A DNA stretch of 20,543 nucleotides from Oscillospiraceae bacterium (GTDB lineage Bacteria > Bacillota > Clostridia > Oscillospirales > Ruminococcaceae). Made by a program: the position numbers and the translations under genes. The DNA lies in contig JAEDGE010000018.1 of assembly GCA_016297675.1 (NCBI GenBank), forward strand, positions 1 to 20,543. The letters run 5' to 3'. The notes beneath the pieces were generated by a model, which saw nothing but the letters and a program-made list of their open reading frames with translations, did not search any database and was not told the origin of the DNA. This document shows positions 12,967 to 19,948 of this stretch, piece after piece. Every line of letters starts with the position of its first letter. The first letter of the stretch is position 1.

Positions 12967-14181
12967 ATGGCAGGTTTGAACAAAGTAACAGTAGACGATA
13001 TTAATGTAAAGGGCAAGCGGGTGCTTGTACGGGTAGACTTTAACGTACCGATGAAAGATGGCGTGATTACCAACGACAACCGGATTCAGGCTGCATTGCC
13101 GACGATTAACAAGCTCGTTTCCGAAGGCGGTAAGGTGATTCTTTGCTCTCATTTGGGCAAGCCGAAGAATGGTCCGGAGGCAAAGTTCTCTCTGAAGGCA
13201 GCTGCTGACCGTCTGGCAGAACTGGTTTCTGCAAAGGTTACATTTGTACCGTCTGATAAAGTGGTAGATGACAGCGTAAAGGCTGCTGTAGATGCAATGC
13301 AGGATGGCGAAATCATCGTTCTGGAAAACACCAGATTCCGTGGTGCAGAGGAAACCAAGAACGGCGAAGAATTCAGCAAGGAACTGGCTTCTCTGGCGGA
13401 TGTATTTGTAATGGATGCATTCGGCAGTGCCCACAGAGCACATGCTTCTACTGCTGGTGTGACCAAGTTTGTAGATACCACAGCAGTTGGTTATTTGATG
13501 CAGAAGGAAATTCAGTTCCTCGGCAACGCTGTTGAAGATCCGGTTCGTCCGTTTGTTGCCATCCTTGGCGGTGCAAAGGTTGCAGATAAGCTGAATGTCA
13601 TTTCCAACTTGCTCGAAAAGTGCGATACTTTAATTATCGGCGGCGGTATGGCATATACTTTCCTGAAGGCAGAAGGCTATGAAGTTGGTACTTCTCTCGT
13701 AGATGATACCAAGCTGGATTACTGCAAGGAAATGATCGCAAAGGCAAAGGCAAACGGCAAGCAGCTCCTGCTGCCGATTGATACTGTCACTGCAAAGGAT
13801 TTCCCGAATCCGATTGATGCAGAAATCGAAGTAGAAACTTATTCCTCTGAACATCTGCCGGCTGACAGAATGGGTCTGGATATCGGCGAAAAGACACAGG
13901 CTCTCTTTGCGGATGCTGTGAAGTCTGCAAAGACGGTTGTTTGGAACGGTCCGATGGGTGTATTTGAAAATCCGGTTCTGGCAAAGGGTACCATTGCAGT
14001 GGCACAGGCTTTGGCAGATACCGATGCAACCACCATCATTGGCGGTGGTGACTCCGCAGCAGCCGTAATGCAGTTGGGCTTTGCAGATAAGATGAGCCAC
14101 ATTTCCACTGGTGGCGGTGCTTCTCTGGAATACCTCGAAGGCAAGGAACTGCCGGGTGTTGCAGTCATTGCAAATAAGTAA
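12967..14181 (+). CDS. pgk: Phosphoglycerate kinase
   Basis: Pgk converts 1,3-bisphosphoglycerate and ADP to 3-phosphoglycerate and ATP in glycolysis. The 404 residues are full length for the bacterial monomer. Visible motifs are the substrate-binding VLVRVDFNVPMKDG (18-31), LCSHLGKPK, the hinge region and the nucleotide-binding VVWNGPMGVFE and GGGDSAAAV near the C-terminus. The ATG at 12967 has AAAGGATG upstream and matches the family N-terminus; an earlier in-frame ATG adds a non-conserved leader. First gene of the operon with a small membrane protein, tpiA and gpmI; gapA is not in the window. Confidence 0.98.
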   Translation: MAGLNKVTVDDINVKGKRVLVRVDFNVPMKDGVITNDNRIQAALPTINKLVSEGGKVILCSHLGKPKNGPEAKFSLKAAADRLAELVSAKVTFVPSDKVVDDSVKAAVDAMQDGEIIVLENTRFRGAEETKNGEEFSKELASLADVFVMDAFGSAHRAHASTAGVTKFVDTTAVGYLMQKEIQFLGNAVEDPVRPFVAILGGAKVADKLNVISNLLEKCDTLIIGGGMAYTFLKAEGYEVGTSLVDDTKLDYCKEMIAKAKANGKQLLLPIDTVTAKDFPNPIDAEIEVETYSSEHLPADRMGLDIGEKTQALFADAVKSAKTVVWNGPMGVFENPVLAKGTIAVAQALADTDATTIIGGGDSAAAVMQLGFADKMSHISTGGGASLEYLEGKELPGVAVIANK

Positions 14182-14185
14182 ACTT

Positions 14186-14247
14186 CTTTCGGAAACAGTA
14201 CCGCTTCTTTCCCTGTAGAAAAGAGGCGGCTGTTCCAGTCCCGAAAG
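14186..14247 (+). promoter_or_regulatory. Long interrupted hairpin covering the next gene's ribosome site
   Basis: CTTTCGG (14186-14192) pairs with CCGAAAG (14241-14247), and inside AACAG/CTGTT, CCGC/GCGG and CTTT/AAAG also pair. The 3' arm includes the start of the AAAGGATG ribosome site of the 81-residue gene. There is no U-tract, so it is not a terminator. A processing site or translational control is inferred. Confidence 0.6.
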
Positions 14248-14260
14248 GATGTGAAATCAG

Positions 14261-14506
14261 ATGAAAAAGATCTGGAAACAAACCGTAGAAACCCATCCAG
14301 AAGCGGTCTTGCCGTTTGTCTGCGGCGTGCTGTGCGGTGTGGTATTGGGTATGTTGGCAGTCCCGTTTTCAAAGGGAATTGTCATTGGCAGTTATAACGG
14401 CAGTGATAATAAGGGCAACGGCTGTGAAAACAGCCTGTCAGCAGAATCGGTAAAGGGATTGCCGGCAAATGCCGGAAAAAAAGACAGAAAAGAAAATAAA
14501 GAATAA
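14261..14506 (+). CDS. Small single-pass membrane protein in the glycolytic operon
   Basis: The 81-residue protein is not recognised. It has a short cytosolic start (MKKIWKQTVETHPEA), one hydrophobic segment (about 16-37, VLPFVCGVLCGVVLGMLAVPF) and a polar tail rich in Gly, Asn and Lys (SYNGSDNKGNG, then KKDRKENKE). It has an AAAGGATG ribosome site and lies 79 bases after pgk and 13 before tpiA, so it is co-transcribed with both. No motif suggests an activity. Its place between two core glycolytic genes is unusual. Confidence 0.8.
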   Translation: MKKIWKQTVETHPEAVLPFVCGVLCGVVLGMLAVPFSKGIVIGSYNGSDNKGNGCENSLSAESVKGLPANAGKKDRKENKE

Positions 14507-14519
14507 GGAGCTGTTCACG

Positions 14520-15287
14520 ATGAACAAGGCATTGAGAAAAGCAGTGATTGCTGGTAACTGGAAAATGAATAAGAACCGCAAGGAAGCAGCAGAGTTGATT
14601 GAAGCACTGAAGCCGATTGCTGCGGATAAGACCTGCGGTGTGATTATCTGCGTACCGTTTACCAATCTGGAAACCGCTCTGCGGCTGACAGAGGGTACCA
14701 ACATTGAAGTGGGTGCAGAAAACGTACATTTCGCTGAAAAAGGTGCTTATACCGGTGAAATTTCTGCGGATATGCTGACAGAGATGGGTGTCAAGTATGT
14801 CATTGTTGGTCACTCTGAAAGAAGACAGTACTTCGGAGAAACCGACGAAACCGTTAGCAAGAGAACCATGGCTGCTCTGAAGGCTGGCATGACCGTCATT
14901 CTGTGTGTTGGAGAAACACTGGAAGAACGGGAACTGGGCATCACAGAAGAAGTTGTTGCAAAGCAGGTTAAGGTTGCTCTGCATGATGCCTGCGAAAAGT
15001 GCATCAAGAATGTGATCATCGCTTATGAGCCAGTATGGGCAATTGGCACAGGCAAGACTGCAACCGCAGATCAGGCAGAAGAAGTTTGTGCCTTTATCCG
15101 GAAGACGGTTTCTGGTATGTTTGGACAGGAAATCGCGGATGGCATGACCATTCAGTACGGTGGTTCCATGAATGAAAAGAACTGTGCAGAACTGCTGGCA
15201 AAGGAGAATATTGACGGCGGTCTGATCGGCGGTGCTTCTCTGGTTGCAGAAAAGTTTGGTGTTCTGCTGGAAGAAGCTTCTAAGTAA
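14520..15287 (+). CDS. tpiA: Triosephosphate isomerase
   Basis: TpiA interconverts dihydroxyacetone phosphate and glyceraldehyde 3-phosphate. The 255-residue TIM barrel carries Lys15 in NWKMN, the electrophilic His98 in VGHSERR, the catalytic Glu170 in AYEPVWAIGTGKTA (loop 6) and the phosphate-binding YGGSMNEKN. The ATG at 14520 has AAGGAG ten bases upstream and fits the family start. It follows the 81-residue gene by 13 bases and is followed by a short terminator-like hairpin before gpmI. Confidence 0.98.
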   Translation: MNKALRKAVIAGNWKMNKNRKEAAELIEALKPIAADKTCGVIICVPFTNLETALRLTEGTNIEVGAENVHFAEKGAYTGEISADMLTEMGVKYVIVGHSERRQYFGETDETVSKRTMAALKAGMTVILCVGETLEERELGITEEVVAKQVKVALHDACEKCIKNVIIAYEPVWAIGTGKTATADQAEEVCAFIRKTVSGMFGQEIADGMTIQYGGSMNEKNCAELLAKENIDGGLIGGASLVAEKFGVLLEEASK

Positions 15288-15314
15288 GCCCATTTCGATA
15301 CAATCAAAAAAGAG

Positions 15315-15341
15315 ACAGGCGGTTTTTGACCGCCTGTTTTT
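15315..15341 (+). terminator. Leaky terminator between tpiA and gpmI
   Basis: ACAGGCGGT (15315-15323) and ACCGCCTGT (15329-15337) form a perfect 9-bp stem with a 5-base loop and then five T. The gpmI ribosome site starts directly after it, so part of the transcript must pass. Confidence 0.8.
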
Positions 15342-15354
15342 GAAAGGAAGAATG

Positions 15355-16878
15355 ATGATGAGCAAAAAACCAGTTGCATTGATTATTATGGACGGCTTCG
15401 GCTACAATCAGGATGATTACGGCAATGCCATTCGGGCAGCTAAGAAGCCAAATCTGGACAAGTTTTTGAAGGGACCGCATACCCTGATTGGTGCAAGCGG
15501 TCTGGATGTTGGTCTGCCGGATGGACAGATGGGCAATTCTGAGGTTGGTCACACCAATATTGGTGCCGGCAGAATTGTATATCAGATGCTGGTGAAGATC
15601 ACAAAGGACATTCAAGACGGTGTGTTCTTCCAGAACAAAGCACTTTGTGATGCGATGGAAAATTGTAAGCAGAAGGGCAGTGCACTGCATCTGATGGGAT
15701 TGTTGTCACCGGGCGGTGTACACAGCCATATGGAACATCTGTTCGGATTGCTGGAGATGGCAAAGCGGAATGGACTGGAAAAGGTTTACATTCATGCTTT
15801 TCTGGACGGCAGAGACGAACCGCCAGCATCCGCAGCTGGTTTTATGAAAACTACCTGTGAAAAGATGCAGGAAATCGGTGTTGGCAAGGTTGCAACAATT
15901 TCCGGACGGTATTATGCAATGGATCGTGACAATGCATGGGATCGGGTAGAAAAGGCGTATGCGGCAATGGTTTATGGCGAAGGCGAAACCGGAACCGATC
16001 CGGTACAGGCAATTGAAGATTCCTATGCCAAGGAAGTAACCGATGAATTCATGCTGCCGACTGTGATTGATCCAAACGGCATGATTCAGGAAAATGACAG
16101 CGTTGTTTTCTTTAACTTCCGTCCAGACCGTGCAAGACAGATTACCAGAAGCTTTGTCGATCCGGCATTCAGTGGTTTTGCACGGAAGAAGGGCTTCTTC
16201 CCGTTGCATTTCGTTTGCATGGCACAGTATGATGCTACCATGCCGAATGTAACTGTTGCCTATCCGCCGGAACAGCTGCACATGACACTGGGTGAATATC
16301 TGAGCAAGTGCGGAAAGACACAGCTGCGAATCGCAGAAACCCAGAAGTATGCACACGTTACGTTCTTCTTCAATGGCGGGGAAGAAAAGGTATTTGAGGG
16401 CGAAGACCGGATTTTGATTCCGAGTCCGGATGTACCAACCTTTGACCTGAAGCCGGAGATGAGTGCATATGAAGTAACAGATGCAGTTGTAAAGGCAATT
16501 GAAGAGGAAAAGTATGATGTCATCATTCTGAATTATGCAAATTGTGATATGGTTGGTCATACTGGTATTTTTGACGCAGCAAAGGCAGCTGTAGAAGCTG
16601 TGGATACCTGTGTTGGCAGAATGGTGGATGCCATTCTGGAAAAAGGCGGTGTCGCTCTGATTACCGCTGACCACGGCAATGCAGATAAGATGTACGAGCC
16701 AAATGGGGAACCATTTACCGCTCATACAACCAATCCGGTTCCATTTATTGTGGTCGGAGAAGACTGTGAACTGCGGGAAGGCGGCGTGTTGGCGGACATT
16801 GCACCGACGATGTTACAGTTGCTGGAATTGCCGCAGCCGGAAGAAATGACAGGCAAGAGTCTGATTGTTTCCAAGTAA
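15355..16878 (+). CDS. gpmI: 2,3-bisphosphoglycerate-independent phosphoglycerate mutase
   Basis: GpmI converts 3- to 2-phosphoglycerate using two Mn ions and a phosphoserine intermediate. The 507 residues are normal length. The alkaline-phosphatase-like motifs are visible: metal-binding Asp13 in IIMDGFG, nucleophile Ser62 in QMGNSEVGHTNIG, HAFLDGRDEPP, NFRPDRARQ, and the C-terminal NYANCDMVGHTG and ADHGNAD. Three consecutive ATGs (15352, 15355, 15358) follow the AAAGGA site; the middle one gives the best spacing, so the exact start is uncertain by one codon. Last gene of the glycolytic operon; a strong terminator follows. Confidence 0.97.
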   Translation: MMSKKPVALIIMDGFGYNQDDYGNAIRAAKKPNLDKFLKGPHTLIGASGLDVGLPDGQMGNSEVGHTNIGAGRIVYQMLVKITKDIQDGVFFQNKALCDAMENCKQKGSALHLMGLLSPGGVHSHMEHLFGLLEMAKRNGLEKVYIHAFLDGRDEPPASAAGFMKTTCEKMQEIGVGKVATISGRYYAMDRDNAWDRVEKAYAAMVYGEGETGTDPVQAIEDSYAKEVTDEFMLPTVIDPNGMIQENDSVVFFNFRPDRARQITRSFVDPAFSGFARKKGFFPLHFVCMAQYDATMPNVTVAYPPEQLHMTLGEYLSKCGKTQLRIAETQKYAHVTFFFNGGEEKVFEGEDRILIPSPDVPTFDLKPEMSAYEVTDAVVKAIEEEKYDVIILNYANCDMVGHTGIFDAAKAAVEAVDTCVGRMVDAILEKGGVALITADHGNADKMYEPNGEPFTAHTTNPVPFIVVGEDCELREGGVLADIAPTMLQLLELPQPEEMTGKSLIVSK

Positions 16879-16907
16879 AAAATAAAATCATATAGGATAA
16901 TGATCGA

Positions 16908-16950
16908 AAAAAGACCGTGTACAGACATTCGGAATGTACGCGGTCTTTTT
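16908..16950. terminator. Bidirectional terminator between gpmI and the AKR gene
   Basis: AAAAAGACCGTGTACA (16908-16923) pairs with 16935-16950 with one G-U pair, giving a U-tract on either strand. It serves two converging genes. Confidence 0.93.
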
Positions 16951-16968
16951 GTTGATAGTAGATTTGTT

Positions 16969-18087
16969 TTACTCCGTTTCAAAGTGGGCGGCAACCGTTT
17001 TTAGGAAGTCCATAATGTGCAGTTGTTGTGGACAATGCTGTTCACACTGTCCACAGCGAATGCAGTCGCTGGCTTTTCCGTTTTTCAGTGCCAGATTATC
17101 ATAGTATGTTTCCTGTACATTAAACGGCTTTTCGATTTCCTGCATATCTGCATTATACAATGCAAAATAATCCGGAATCGGAATTTGCTTTGGACATCCG
17201 TCTACACAGTAGCGGCAGGCAGTACATGGAATGGCAATGCTGGCGTTTATGATATCCGCTACCTGCATACAGCATGCCTGTTCTTCGTCTGTTAGTGGCT
17301 GGAAGTGTTCCATATATCCCAGATTGTCAAGCAGTTGTGCCCGATTGCTCATGCCGCTCAGTACCATGATGACTTGTTTTTGGCTGGCTGCAAAGCGAAT
17401 TGCCCAAGAGGGGATGGACATGGTTGGATTTTTTGTTTTCAGCAAGGTTTCTGCTGCCGGCGGAACAACTGCCAGTGTCCCGCCTTTCACTGGTTCCATG
17501 ACAATGATGTCCTTGCCATGTTTCAAAGCAACTTCATAACACTTTCTGGATTGTACGGTCTCACTTTCCCAGTCCAAATAATTCATTTGCAGCTGTACAA
17601 ATTCGGTTTCCGGATGTGCTGTTAAAATTTCATCTAATAATTCTGCATTGTCATGATAAGAAAAGCCAACTTTGCGGACAAGCCCCGCTTGTTTTTTCTG
17701 CATTGCAAAGTCAAAGGCGTGGAATTTTTCTGTGATGGCATAGTTTTCTGCATTCAGGCAGTGCAGCAAATAATAATCGAAGTAACCGGCACCGGTTTTT
17801 TCCAGCTGTTCCTGAAAAATGCGTTCCATGTCTTCTTCTTTTTTCAGGAACATAGTCGGCAGCTTGTCTGCCAGTAAAAATGATTCCCGAGGGTGCCGTT
17901 TGACAAGGGCTTCTTTCACAACACGTTCGCTTTCAAAGTTGTGATACATATAGGCAGTGTCAAAATAGGTAAATCCTCTATCCAAAAGCGTATCTACCAT
18001 ATCGCAAATCTGCGGCAGGTCAAAGCTTGTCTGGTCATTTTCATCCAGAAGCGACAGTCGCATCATGCCAAATCCCAGTTTTTTCAT
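16969..18087 (-). CDS. Aldo/keto reductase with two C-terminal 4Fe-4S clusters
   Basis: The 372-residue protein joins an AKR barrel to a ferredoxin-like tail. AKR residues are visible: Asp43 and Tyr48 (FDTAYMY), Lys75 (LLADKLP) and His109 (YYLLHC). The tail has CTACRYCVDGCP and CIRCGQCEQHCP, each suited to a 4Fe-4S cluster, so electrons may come from ferredoxin rather than, or as well as, NADPH. Such fusions are widespread in anaerobes and mostly of unknown substrate. The ATG at 18087 has GAGGAG upstream and overlaps the DUF1893 stop by four bases (ATGA), indicating translational coupling. Last gene of a three-gene operon with a MerR-type promoter, which would fit aldehyde or carbonyl detoxification, but that is inference. 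Confidence 0.93.
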   Translation of the reverse strand: MKKLGFGMMRLSLLDENDQTSFDLPQICDMVDTLLDRGFTYFDTAYMYHNFESERVVKEALVKRHPRESFLLADKLPTMFLKKEEDMERIFQEQLEKTGAGYFDYYLLHCLNAENYAITEKFHAFDFAMQKKQAGLVRKVGFSYHDNAELLDEILTAHPETEFVQLQMNYLDWESETVQSRKCYEVALKHGKDIIVMEPVKGGTLAVVPPAAETLLKTKNPTMSIPSWAIRFAASQKQVIMVLSGMSNRAQLLDNLGYMEHFQPLTDEEQACCMQVADIINASIAIPCTACRYCVDGCPKQIPIPDYFALYNADMQEIEKPFNVQETYYDNLALKNGKASDCIRCGQCEQHCPQQLHIMDFLKTVAAHFETE

Positions 18088-18536
18088 GTTCTTTTCTCCT
18101 CTGTTTTATTTGATTTTGTATGCTGTAGCTGTTGCAGTTTGGTTTGGACAGCTGCATAGGCAGCTTCCGGTTGCTGAATATTTTGTACTGCCTGTTCCAT
18201 TGGGCAGATGCCAGTCCCTTTGCGGTTGAGAATCTCTTTTGTTTGCACTGCACAGCTTGCGGCAATGTTGTTTTGTTTCAGTATTGCAATTGCATCCATA
18301 CTCATGACAGTGGCATAAACCGCTTTTACCCCTGCGAGTACAAACAGCATAGCAGCAGCCTTGCCCACGATTTTATCTGCGGCAGAGAAGCCCTGTAAAT
18401 CGGTTTGCTTTTGTAAATAGTGTACCATTGGCTGAATTCCTGTCAATGTGCTGGTAAGTGTTACATCATCCTTGCAAAGTACACAGGTGTACTGTCCGCC
18501 TGCAAGCAGAGATTTTGCACGTTCCAAATCAGACAT
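18084..18536 (-). CDS. DUF1893 family protein
   Basis: The 150 residues match the DUF1893 family, whose known structure has a cytidine-deaminase-like fold but lacks the standard zinc motif; activity is not established. Features seen are CVLCKDD near the N-terminus (18-24), the conserved GFSAADKIVGKAAAMLFVLAG (49-69), VMSMDAIAIL, and a Cys pair region KGTGICPMEQAV (106-117), followed by a variable polar tail. It overlaps the ECF gene upstream by 8 bases and the AKR gene downstream by 4, so the three proteins are made together. A role in processing what the transporter imports is possible but unproven. Confidence 0.87.
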   Translation of the reverse strand: MSDLERAKSLLAGGQYTCVLCKDDVTLTSTLTGIQPMVHYLQKQTDLQGFSAADKIVGKAAAMLFVLAGVKAVYATVMSMDAIAILKQNNIAASCAVQTKEILNRKGTGICPMEQAVQNIQQPEAAYAAVQTKLQQLQHTKSNKTEEKRT

Positions 18537-19086
18537 AGCGTTCTTGGATTCCTTTCAGATATTTTGTAAACAATGGTATCAATGCCCATTGCAGCAGAAT
18601 TCCGAATGCACCGGCTGTGATAAATGTCCAGCAGGCGGAAGCAACGGTCAAAGTCGGGTTGTCAAACAGATAGATAGAAATGAGTCCGGCAGCAATTCTG
18701 GCAGCTCGTCCTGCAATCTGTGTCAGGAGCAGCTGAACAAATAGCGGCAGTTTGGTCTTTGTCAGCAGTCCGGCAGTCAAACCGTATATGCCCAGTTCGA
18801 TCATCATAAACGGCAGCATGGGCAGAGCCGGCATGCCGGAGATCCAGAAGCTGATAAGCGGACTGAGTGCACCAGCAAGAATGCCGACCAACGGACCGCC
18901 AAGGAAGCCAGCCAGCAGGACTGGAATATGCATGGGCAGGAATGCCGCACCAGCTGCAGAGCCGATACCGGAAAGAACACCGACAGCATGAAATAGCTGT
19001 GGCAGCAGAATGGCTGCAAGAATGGCAGAACCCGTGAGTACGGCTTTCATAGAGATGTTTTTTTTCATCGTGATTTTCTTTTGCAT
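18529..19086 (-). CDS. ECF transporter S component, substrate unknown
   Basis: S components bind a vitamin or other small nutrient and dock onto a shared energising module (EcfA1, EcfA2, EcfT) encoded elsewhere. The 185-residue protein is hydrophobic with five or six membrane segments. The N-terminal hydrophobic stretch after residue 12, the internal PMHIPVLLAGFLGGPLVGIL and the Met/Pro-rich GMPALPMLPFMMIELGIYG are typical of an S-component group in Clostridia without a settled substrate. The ATG at 19086 has AAGGAG upstream; an in-frame extension further upstream would start inside the promoter. First gene of the operon with DUF1893 and the Fe-S aldo/keto reductase. No riboswitch was seen in the short leader. 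Confidence 0.88.
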   Translation of the reverse strand: MQKKITMKKNISMKAVLTGSAILAAILLPQLFHAVGVLSGIGSAAGAAFLPMHIPVLLAGFLGGPLVGILAGALSPLISFWISGMPALPMLPFMMIELGIYGLTAGLLTKTKLPLFVQLLLTQIAGRAARIAAGLISIYLFDNPTLTVASACWTFITAGAFGILLQWALIPLFTKYLKGIQERYV

Positions 19087-19131
19087 GATCGTAGTCTCCT
19101 TGTCTGTAATCGGATAAAAATGTGTACCCTT

Positions 19132-19162
19132 ATCATAACACTTTGAGTACACTCCATGTCAA
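19132..19162 (-). promoter_or_regulatory. MerR-type promoter of the ECF-DUF1893-AKR operon
   Basis: On the minus strand TTGACA and TATGAT are separated by 19 bases rather than 17. The spacer contains the dyad GAGTGTACTC. A lengthened spacer with a central dyad is the hallmark of promoters that MerR-family activators untwist. A second inverted pair, GTGTAC and GTACAC, brackets the -10. Confidence 0.7.
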
Positions 19163-19344
19163 TAGGAGAAATCATATAAAGATAAAATTTTTTCTATCTT
19201 TTCTGTGAATAGGAGAACCAGTCAGTGCAGTTTATTTGTACGATGAAAAGAGGTATGATATTTTGTATGTGGTATGGCTGACAGATGTATAATATGCAAA
19301 ACTGTTTCATAAAATGACATATCAAATAAAATGGAGGAGATGGC

Positions 19345-19524
19345 ATGAAACAACTGACAAAAAAAGTCATTCGGCGTACCGTTATTATCCTGCTTGTCTG
19401 TGCCTGTAGTATTACCGGGGTTTATTTCGGTGGGGAGAAAGCAGAAAAAGCCATACAAACATTGGCAGTTCGTCCCCCTTATGAACCGCCCGTTATTGTA
19501 TTGGATGCCGGACATGGCGAGTAA
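19345..19524 (+). pseudogene. CwlD-like N-acetylmuramoyl-L-alanine amidase, truncated
   Basis: A good ribosome site (GGAGGAG) precedes an ATG opening a 59-residue frame: a basic start, a signal-anchor helix (about 9-29), a linker, and then VIVLDAGHGE followed by a stop. LDxGHG is the opening motif of Amidase_3 enzymes such as CwlD, which trims peptides from spore-cortex muramic acid, and its His is a zinc ligand. Active relatives continue for about 180 more residues; here the frame stops two residues after the His and a terminator follows 26 bases later. I read this as the 5' end of a gene whose body was deleted. Expression as a short membrane peptide cannot be excluded. Confidence 0.8.
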
Positions 19525-19549
19525 ACTTAAACATAGTTTTGAAGATACA

Positions 19550-19598
19550 AAAAAGCACTGTATAACTGGGGATTCTGTCCGGTTATGCGGTGCTTTTT
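19550..19598 (+). terminator. Terminator after the truncated amidase
   Basis: AAAAAGCAC (19550-19558) pairs with GTGCTTTTT (19590-19598), and inside ATAAC pairs with GTTAT. It is probably the original terminator of the amidase gene. Confidence 0.85.
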
Positions 19599-19669
19599 GC
19601 TGGAATTTTGGTTCTTTCTTTTTTATTTTGTTTAGTTTCATCATAACGCAAATTCAGTAACATCGTACT

Positions 19670-19804
19670 CACGGAAATCAATTTTTAAATGATGGTATAA
19701 ATTCTACGCCGCAGGCGAACTGCGGTCACAGGCAGACAGCGTAGCGAATCTGCCGGACGGTTCAGACAAGTTTTCCCAAGGAAATCCGAAAATTGATTTC
19801 CGTG
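19670..19804. repeat. Dispersed repeat copy C, complete, with 16-bp perfect inverted ends
   Basis: CACGGAAATCAATTTT (19670-19685) is the exact reverse complement of 19789-19804. Inside, CCGCAG/CTGCGG forms a short hairpin, CTACGC/GCGTAG encloses it, and GGCAGA/TCTGCC offers a competing pairing, so two alternative folds are possible. The right half (19742-19804) matches copy A almost exactly and shares its core with copy B. No coding capacity is seen. The remainder of the gap from 19599 to 19948 shows nothing else apart from the promoter at 19893-19921. Confidence 0.85.
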
Positions 19805-19892
19805 CATTGTACTTTGAATGAAGTATTCTATTTCATTTTGTTCAAAAAATCTGATTTGAACAGTTTACATTTTTGAGATTACAAGAATGCAG

Positions 19893-19921
19893 TTGTTTTT
19901 TGCGTGTCGTTATGATATAAT
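19893..19921 (+). promoter_or_regulatory. Promoter of the AAA-like ATPase gene
   Basis: TTGTTT, a 17-base spacer and TATAAT with an extended TG, 28 bases upstream of the ATG. Confidence 0.8.
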
Positions 19922-19948
19922 AGAATAGAGTTGTAAGGGGGCGATAGC

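Noticed and set aside
14382..15365. 327-residue frame antisense to tpiA
   Set aside because: It mirrors the codon bias of tpiA and the end of the small gene upstream; no ribosome site, and tpiA is certain.
15706..16725. 339-residue frame antisense to gpmI
   Set aside because: Shadow of a highly expressed gene with few stop-forming codons; Cys- and His-rich composition and no start signals.
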